Positions 58,579 through 64,000 of a stretch of 64,000 nt of DNA are shown here, piece after piece. How positions within the stretch are numbered: the stretch's first letter is position 1; the number at the start of each line of letters is the position of its first letter. The notes beneath the pieces were generated by a model. It was not told where the DNA came from and did no database searches. It saw only the letters and a program-made list of their open reading frames with translations. The stretch lies in NCBI GenBank assembly GCA_949293595.1, contig CASFDW010000004.1, positions 117,209 through 181,208 on the forward strand, in the 5' to 3' direction. A program made the position numbers and the translations under genes. The DNA comes from an uncultured Spirochaetales bacterium. GTDB taxonomy: Bacteria; Spirochaetota; Spirochaetia; Sphaerochaetales; Sphaerochaetaceae.

Positions 58579-60554
58579 GCATGTTCACGCGCAAGATGCG
58601 CATACTTACCGCAGTCGTGCTGGACGAGGATAAGGACAAGGTTGTGAGGAGCCTCCTTGAGAAGGGGGTCATGGACTTTGTCGGTATCGGGGATCTCGAC
58701 AAGGACAGCATGAGGAAGCTGAGCCGCCACAGTTCTGAGATAAGCGGACAGATGCTTGCCGATTACCGGGTGAGGATAGAGACACTCTACCGGCAGGCGG
58801 ATCTCGAGGTCCCAGGTCTTGCAGGTGCGGATCTGGAGAAGGTTCCCGAACTCGATGTTGACAGGATCCGACGTTTCCTCGACAGGCTGACCTCCTCTCT
58901 CCAAGGCATCAAGGACGGGCAGAAGACCGTCAATCAGCGGCTTTTGAAGAACACCGAGATGCTGAAATACGTCACTGACAACAAAAGGGACTATCTGGAC
59001 CTGCGGGTCGGAACGGTCGGACTCAGGCGTGAGGATTTTGTGAACAGGATGGTTTCCGCCGGTGCGGTCGTACTGGCCGATGCAGATCCTGTCGTGACTC
59101 TTTCGCTGAAAAGGGATTCAAGCAGGACAAACGAGATATTGGACAAGTTCTCATGGGCGGAATCCAGCGATGCGTCCGAACAGAAGAAGGGCTACGAGAG
59201 ATGCCGTGAGGAGCTTGAGAAAAGGATAGCGGATGACAAGGCCGCGCTTGAGAAACTGAGGCTCGAGGTCTCCGACAGGATAAGGGAGAAGAAGGACGAT
59301 CTTGACTCCATGTGGAAGGTCGTCAGGCTCCATGAGCTCTGCGAATCGGTTGAATCCTATTTTTCATACACCAAGAATACGACGCTCTTCTCTGGCTGGA
59401 TACCAGAGGACGACTATCAGACGGTTTATGACTGCATATTCGACTCCACGAAGGGCAAGTGCATAATTGAAAGCAGGAGTGCCGAGACAATGGAGCGTGA
59501 CCAGGTACCTGTTTCAATGACGAGCCCGTCCTTCCTCAAGCCGTTCGAACATATCGTGAACAACTACGGCACCCCGGAGTATGGCTCGATCAATCCGACA
59601 CCGTTCACCGCCGCCGCATACATAATAATGTTCATGCTCATGTTCGCCGATCTCGGACAGGGATTCGTGCTCCTGTTGATCGGACTGCTGGGCAAGTCAT
59701 GGTACAAGGGGCATCCGCTTGCAAAGGACGGCCTGATAAGCAGGTATCTGTGTTCGCTTCTGGTGTACCTTGGCCCGGCAAGCATGGTAGGAGGGATTCT
59801 TTTCGGCTCATGCTTCGGCTTCTCATGGTTTCCTGCCTTATGGTTCAACTACCACAGCGTGGTCAACGGATATGGGGGGGAAGGACTCATACAGGATGTG
59901 TATGATATTCTGGGAATAACCATCAAGTTTGGAATAATCATCATTGCCCTTGGCCTTGTTCTCAATTGGATAAATCTTGTTCGAAAAAAGAGATATTTTG
60001 AACTTGTCTTTGATAAGAACGGTCTTGTCGGCGGAGTTCTCTACGCCGTCGGGGTATGGTTCGGGTTCGGCTTTGTCGCCGGTGGCTATAAGGAATTCCC
60101 TTCGGCTCCGTGGCTTGCTCCCGCAGTGATTGTTCCACTCGTTCTCATTTTCCTGAAGGAGCCACTGCATTTCATCATCCAGAAACGTAAGGGCCATAAG
60201 GAAAGTGTCTCGCAGCTGGTGATCAACACGGTCATGGAATCGCTCATAGAGATCCTTGAGATTTTCTCAGGTTTCCTGGCAAACACGCTTTCGTTCATGC
60301 GTGTGGCCGGACTGGGCATAGCGCATGTGTCGCTCATGACCGCATTCGAGGATATGGCGTCGATGACGGGAAACGCCGCCTTCTATGTCCTGATCATGAT
60401 TCTGGGCAACGTGCTCGTAATAGTGCTTGAGGGGCTTTCCGCCGGAATAAACAGCCTCAGGCTCAACTACTATGAGTTCTTCACGAAGTATTTTACTGGT
60501 CATGGCTTTGCCTACAGCCCCATAGGGCTTTCAGGCAGGGTCAAAGCCAATTGA
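58575..60554 (+). CDS. V/A-type ATPase subunit I (a-subunit)
   Basis: 659 aa from ATG 58575 (ATGA overlap with subunit C). A soluble N-terminal arm of about 330 residues with coiled coils is followed by about seven membrane helices. The NTLSFMRVAGLGIAHVSLM block holds the conserved Arg that works with the rotor glutamate in ion translocation. It is the stator half-channel. Confidence 0.93.
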   Translation: MSMFTRKMRILTAVVLDEDKDKVVRSLLEKGVMDFVGIGDLDKDSMRKLSRHSSEISGQMLADYRVRIETLYRQADLEVPGLAGADLEKVPELDVDRIRRFLDRLTSSLQGIKDGQKTVNQRLLKNTEMLKYVTDNKRDYLDLRVGTVGLRREDFVNRMVSAGAVVLADADPVVTLSLKRDSSRTNEILDKFSWAESSDASEQKKGYERCREELEKRIADDKAALEKLRLEVSDRIREKKDDLDSMWKVVRLHELCESVESYFSYTKNTTLFSGWIPEDDYQTVYDCIFDSTKGKCIIESRSAETMERDQVPVSMTSPSFLKPFEHIVNNYGTPEYGSINPTPFTAAAYIIMFMLMFADLGQGFVLLLIGLLGKSWYKGHPLAKDGLISRYLCSLLVYLGPASMVGGILFGSCFGFSWFPALWFNYHSVVNGYGGEGLIQDVYDILGITIKFGIIIIALGLVLNWINLVRKKRYFELVFDKNGLVGGVLYAVGVWFGFGFVAGGYKEFPSAPWLAPAVIVPLVLIFLKEPLHFIIQKRKGHKESVSQLVINTVMESLIEILEIFSGFLANTLSFMRVAGLGIAHVSLMTAFEDMASMTGNAAFYVLIMILGNVLVIVLEGLSAGINSLRLNYYEFFTKYFTGHGFAYSPIGLSGRVKAN

Positions 60555-60576
60555 ATAAATTTAGGAGGGTCTTTGT

Positions 60577-60921
60577 ATGACCGCATTTGCTTTTAAGAGA
60601 AAAGTATCGCTTTCGTTTTTCTTGACGCTCGTACTCCTTATTGGAACGGCATTCATCTATTCGCCAGTGGTTTACGCTGCTGCCGAAGAGGTGGCCGCCG
60701 GCAACAGCAACGCAGCATGGATCTGCCTTGCAGCCGCACTCGCATTCGGGCTCGGAGCCATCAGCGCCGGTCTTGCAATTTCGAACGTCGGGTCAGCGGC
60801 AATGGGAGCCATTTCGGAAAAGCCCGAGATCGCGAGCAACGCGCTCATCTTCATCGGTCTTGCCGAAGGTCTCGTCGTATTCGGTTTCATCACCGCCCTG
60901 ATGATTCTCGGCAAGGTATGA
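60577..60921 (+). CDS. V/A-type ATPase proteolipid subunit K (rotor)
   Basis: 114 aa. The two rotor helices are residues 46-70 and 88-112, with ion-carrying Glu97 in GLAEGLVVFG. A further hydrophobic segment (11-36) precedes them and ends in VYAAAEE, a signal-peptidase-like site, so the proteolipid may be made with a cleaved leader. The mature size would match an F-type-like 2-helix c subunit instead of the doubled 4-helix form of many V-ATPases. GGAGGG precedes the ATG. Confidence 0.9.
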   Translation: MTAFAFKRKVSLSFFLTLVLLIGTAFIYSPVVYAAAEEVAAGNSNAAWICLAAALAFGLGAISAGLAISNVGSAAMGAISEKPEIASNALIFIGLAEGLVVFGFITALMILGKV

Positions 60922-60924
60922 TTG

Positions 60925-61224
60925 ATGGAGTATTTTGTCATCGCTGATGATGATACCGTGCTCGGGTTCTCCATCGTAGGGGTGATGGGCGAGGTCGCCC
61001 ATACCAGGGAGGAGGCCTCGGCCGCCTGGCAGAAGGCGCTGGAGCACAAGGAGTATGGGGTCATCATCATCACCGAGGATGTTGCGGATCTCATCCGCGG
61101 GACCGTGGACAGGTATCTTTTTTCCGAGACCTTTCCCCTCGTGGTTGAAATCCCGTCCCGTGACGGACACTTCAAGAGGGACTTGAAGGAGCTGGTCAAC
61201 CAGGCCATAGGGGTGTCTATATGA
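60925..61224 (+). CDS. V/A-type ATPase subunit F
   Basis: 99 aa from ATG 60925, 3 bp after the subunit K stop. The compact fold EYFVIADDDTVLGFSIVGV and IIITEDVADLIR fits the central-stalk subunit F, which binds subunit D. ATGA overlaps link it to subunit E. Confidence 0.9.
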   Translation: MEYFVIADDDTVLGFSIVGVMGEVAHTREEASAAWQKALEHKEYGVIIITEDVADLIRGTVDRYLFSETFPLVVEIPSRDGHFKRDLKELVNQAIGVSI

Positions 61225-61835
61225 TTGAAAACGGCAATGCACTCGTATCCGGCATTCTTGATGATGCAAGAAAGAAGGCCGACTCCATCATCGCGGAGGC
61301 GAGGAAGGAGGCTGAAGAGATAGCAAGGGATGCCAAGGAGGAGGCCCGGACCAAGGTGGAGACCGAGGAACGGAACATCAGCCTGAGGCTGACGCAGCTC
61401 CAGCTCAAGGAGGAGAGCGCCAGACGGAGCGTGGACAGGCTTTCCGAGATCCGGAAGCTGGATTCCGCATTCTCCGCCGTCATGGACGAGGTAGGAAAAA
61501 GGATCGACGCCCTTGCATCGGACGGCGGACTCAGGGATTATCTCGTCTCCTGGATAGCCGAGGCCGCAATCGGACTCGACAGGAAGAAGGCGAAGGTCGC
61601 CTTCAGCCAGAAGGCACCTGTCGACCGGCAGATGCTGGATGATGCGCAGGCTCTTGTCAGGAAGATCACAGGTGCGGATGTCTTTTTGAGTTTAGATGAG
61701 AAGAGAGTCGGGGAGATCGGAGTGATCGTCTCCAGCGAAGATTCAAAGGTGTCCTACAACAATCTTCTTTCCACCAGGATAAGAAGGTATGGCAAGGACA
61801 TCAAGAAGATAATACAGGAAGAAAATGCAAGATAG
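61221..61835 (+). CDS. V/A-type ATPase subunit E
   Basis: 204 aa. A long charged N-terminal helix (DDARKKADSIIAEARKEAEE...) and a globular C-terminal half ending in DVFLSLDEKRVGEIGVIVSS are typical. It forms the peripheral stalk with subunit H and contacts A/B. It overlaps subunit A by 11 bp. Confidence 0.9.
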   Translation: MIENGNALVSGILDDARKKADSIIAEARKEAEEIARDAKEEARTKVETEERNISLRLTQLQLKEESARRSVDRLSEIRKLDSAFSAVMDEVGKRIDALASDGGLRDYLVSWIAEAAIGLDRKKAKVAFSQKAPVDRQMLDDAQALVRKITGADVFLSLDEKRVGEIGVIVSSEDSKVSYNNLLSTRIRRYGKDIKKIIQEENAR

Positions 61836-63609
61836 GATAGTAGGCACAGTCAAAAGGGTCAACGGGCCTGTTCTCACCGCAACGGGAATCACGGACGCCA
61901 GGATGATGGAGCTCGTGCATGTCAGCGAGATGCGCATCGTCGGTGAGATTGTCAAGCTCAACGGGAGCGAGGCTACGATCCAGGTATACGAGGATGCCAC
62001 GGGGATAGCCCCCGGGGACAACATCTACGGGTCCGGCATGAGCCTCTCGGTGGAGCTCGGTCCTGGACTTATCGGCAATATTTATGATGGGATACAGCGT
62101 CCGCTTGAGGAAATCAGGACATTGAGCGGTGATTTCATCGCAAGAGGTATCTCCACCAACGCTGTCAGCCATGACAGGTCGTGGCATTTCAAGCCGCTTT
62201 TGAAGGAGGGCGATGAAGTTTCTGCGGGAACCGTCATCGCCACGGTGGAGGAGACGGACAGGGTCGTGCACAAGATCATGGTGCCTCCTTCATACAAGGG
62301 CTCATGGACGCTTGTCTCCATTGCAGGCGAGGGTGAATACACCGTCGACGAGGAGATTGCGATAATCACGGATGAGAAGGGATCTTCGGCAAAGCTCACG
62401 ATGGTGCAGTATTGGCCGATCCGTGTTCCCAGGCCGGTCAAGGAACGTCTGGATCTTTCGGTTCCCCTGATTACCGGACTTCGTGTCATCGACTCGCTCT
62501 TTCCTCTGGCAAAGGGCGGCACGGTCGCGATTCCAGGCGGGTTCGGGACCGGTAAGACAATGACGCAGCACTCGGTCGCGCAGTGGTGCGATGCGGATAT
62601 CATCGTCTATATCGGCTGTGGCGAGAGGGGTAACGAGATGACGGACGTGTTGAGGGAGTTCCCGCATCTTGTCGATCCTCGTACCGGACAGAGCCTCATG
62701 CACCGCACCATATTGATCGCAAACACCTCCAACATGCCGGTTTCGGCCCGCGAGGCCAGCATATACACTGGTATCACGATGGCAGAGTACTACCGTGACA
62801 TGGGATACAACGTCGCAATCATGGCCGACAGCACCTCCCGTTGGGCAGAAGCGCTCAGGGAATTGAGCGGAAGAATGGAGGAGATGCCTGCGGAAGAAGG
62901 CTTTCCCGCATATCTTCCGACCAGGATCGCGCAGTTCTATGAAAGGGCGGGGCACATGAGAAGTCTCAACGGCGAGGATGGATCGGTATCCGTTATCGGG
63001 GCCGTGTCTCCCCCCGGAGGCGATTTCTCGGAGCCTGTCACCCAGCATACAAAAAGATTCGTGCGCTGCTTCTGGGGGCTTGACCGCGCTCTCGCCTCCA
63101 GCCGGCATTATCCTGCGATAAGCTGGCTTGACAGCTACAGCGAATATGTCGACGAGGTGAAGGCCTGGTGGGGAAAGGAATCGAACAATCTTTGGTTCGA
63201 CAACAGGCAGAAGATCATGGAGCTTCTTCAGAAGGAGGTCAGGCTCAATCAGATCGTCAAGCTGGTAGGCCCCGATGCGCTGCCCGACAGTCAGAACTTC
63301 ATCATAGAGGTATGCTCTCTCTTCAAGACGGCGTTCCTCCAGCAGAACGCGTTCGACGAGATCGACAGGTATTGTTCGGTGGGCAAGCAGGTCAAGATGC
63401 TCGAGATCATCCTCCATTATTACGACCTTGGCCAGCAGGCCATTTCGAAAGGTGTCCCGATGGTCAAGATCAGGCGTCTTTCGGTGGTGAGCGAGATTGC
63501 AAGGATGAGATTCAACGTCGCCAACGACGATCTGGCTCAGATCGACAAGCTTTCTTTGAAGCTGGACAGGGCGATGATGCAGTTAGGAAGTCTATATGAT
63601 GAAAACTGA
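61825..63609 (+). CDS. V/A-type ATPase catalytic subunit A
   Basis: 594 aa. P-loop GGFGTGKT (238-245), the preceding IPG and the EYYRDMGYNVAIMADSTSRWAEALRE block define the catalytic A subunit. The A-specific insert of about 90 residues between N-domain and P-loop is present. It hydrolyses or makes ATP, coupled to rotation of K. It overlaps subunit B by 14 bp. Confidence 0.96.
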   Translation: MQDRIVGTVKRVNGPVLTATGITDARMMELVHVSEMRIVGEIVKLNGSEATIQVYEDATGIAPGDNIYGSGMSLSVELGPGLIGNIYDGIQRPLEEIRTLSGDFIARGISTNAVSHDRSWHFKPLLKEGDEVSAGTVIATVEETDRVVHKIMVPPSYKGSWTLVSIAGEGEYTVDEEIAIITDEKGSSAKLTMVQYWPIRVPRPVKERLDLSVPLITGLRVIDSLFPLAKGGTVAIPGGFGTGKTMTQHSVAQWCDADIIVYIGCGERGNEMTDVLREFPHLVDPRTGQSLMHRTILIANTSNMPVSAREASIYTGITMAEYYRDMGYNVAIMADSTSRWAEALRELSGRMEEMPAEEGFPAYLPTRIAQFYERAGHMRSLNGEDGSVSVIGAVSPPGGDFSEPVTQHTKRFVRCFWGLDRALASSRHYPAISWLDSYSEYVDEVKAWWGKESNNLWFDNRQKIMELLQKEVRLNQIVKLVGPDALPDSQNFIIEVCSLFKTAFLQQNAFDEIDRYCSVGKQVKMLEIILHYYDLGQQAISKGVPMVKIRRLSVVSEIARMRFNVANDDLAQIDKLSLKLDRAMMQLGSLYDEN

Positions 63610-64000
63610 AGATACATTGTTGAAACAGGGGGACAGAAGCCTGCTTGCCGGCAGGGAATACCGTGGTGCGAGCAGGATAGACGGACCTCTTGTGTACATG
63701 AGGCATACGCATCCGGTCGGATACGGCGAGCTTGTCGAGGTCAAGGGGCCGGATGGGAACATCAGGAGCGGACAGGTGCTCGATACGTCGGACGAGGCGG
63801 TTTGTGTCCAGGTGTTCGAAGGTACCGACGGACTTTCCCTTCCGCAGACCAGCATGCATTTTCTGGGCGAGCCTCTTACTCTGGGCGTTACCGACAAGAT
63901 GCTCGGCAGGGTAATGAACGGTCTGGGCAAGCCACGGGACGGGGCGAGAAACCCTGCATCCTACGACGAGAGGGATGTCAACGGCGTCCCCATCAATCCC
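63596..64000 (+). CDS. V/A-type ATPase subunit B (3' end outside window)
   Basis: The first 135 residues are readable in one open frame from ATG 63596 (or 63599) to the window end. The segment EYRGASRIDGPLVYMRHTHP, VGYGELVEVKG, and TDKMLGRVMNGLGKPRDG match the N-terminal beta-barrel and start of the nucleotide-binding domain of subunit B. It is the non-catalytic partner of A. Subunit D is expected next, beyond the window. Confidence 0.93.
   Translation, partial: MMKTEDTLLKQGDRSLLAGREYRGASRIDGPLVYMRHTHPVGYGELVEVKGPDGNIRSGQVLDTSDEAVCVQVFEGTDGLSLPQTSMHFLGEPLTLGVTDKMLGRVMNGLGKPRDGARNPASYDERDVNGVPINP

Noticed and set aside
1-64000. CRISPR arrays, insertion sequences, prophage or integrase genes, rRNA
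   Set aside because: No regularly spaced repeats, transposase, integrase or rRNA sequence could be recognised. A tRNA is present but has no integrase or direct repeat beside it.

Overview
The window is a gene-dense chromosomal segment of about 52% G+C by eye, with short gaps and many start/stop overlaps. It most resembles a host-associated, anaerobic or fermentative spirochaete of the Sphaerochaeta/Treponema kind. This rests on secreted solute-binding proteins whose mature N-termini read AGGS/AGGA/QGGN, a V/A-type ATPase operon, the LL-diaminopimelate aminotransferase (DapL) route to lysine, an oxygen-sensitive class III ribonucleotide reductase, ferredoxins, and the RarA/unknown-domain fusion protein. 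The lineage is an inference; there is no rRNA in the window. I see no insertion sequence, prophage, integrase or CRISPR array.

Layout. 1-4195: end of a Gfo/Idh/MocA oxidoreductase, then a tightly coupled old-yellow-enzyme, short-chain dehydrogenase and flavoprotein-reductase cluster of unknown substrate, closed by a terminator. 4200-13600: single genes (small membrane or lipoprotein, patatin, MATE exporter, metallo-hydrolase, a low-GC islet with HNH nuclease, Nudix and a tiny membrane protein, glycosyltransferase, cysteine hydrolase, ferredoxin divergent from a Crp/Fnr regulator, methyltransferase). 13657-18755: a BMP-type (nucleoside-like) ABC importer. 18886-23561: a complete LIV-type amino-acid importer. 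In both importers the solute-binding-protein gene is set apart by hairpins. 23614-35741: housekeeping genes (CBS-ACT protein, radical SAM, RarA fusion, lipoprotein, Bax-inhibitor-like protein, RluA, PurU, XseA/XseB, ferredoxin, TM2 protein, topoisomerase III). 35890-40427: lysine operon dapB-dapA-dapL-lysA plus a YbgC thioesterase. 40497-43731: nrdG, then nrdD behind two NrdR boxes, with NrdD carrying a fused redoxin domain. 43794-47118: four overlapping genes (EamA transporter, TIGR04076 protein, ABC ATPase and membrane partner). 47135-54441: a YesM/YesN-like two-component pair divergent from two tandem 2H-phosphoesterase genes and a sugar-type ABC importer that has no ATPase gene. 54480-56803: TauE/SafE transporter and an orphan fused oligopeptide-type ABC ATPase. 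56898-57086: a tRNA-Pro(GGG) unit. 57162-64000: V/A-ATPase operon H-C-I-K-F-E-A-B, running off the end in subunit B.

The most unusual signal is regulatory. Seven genes scattered over both strands have a -10 hexamer ending exactly 7 or 8 nt before the start codon and no Shine-Dalgarno sequence, which predicts leaderless mRNAs as a recurrent class in this genome. Other points for a second look are the tandem NrdR boxes 31 bp apart, the NrdD-redoxin fusion, a possible RNA switch in front of the sugar permease genes, the paired 2H phosphoesterases in which one copy has lost its second Ser/Thr, and the unassigned reductive flavoenzyme cluster at the left edge.
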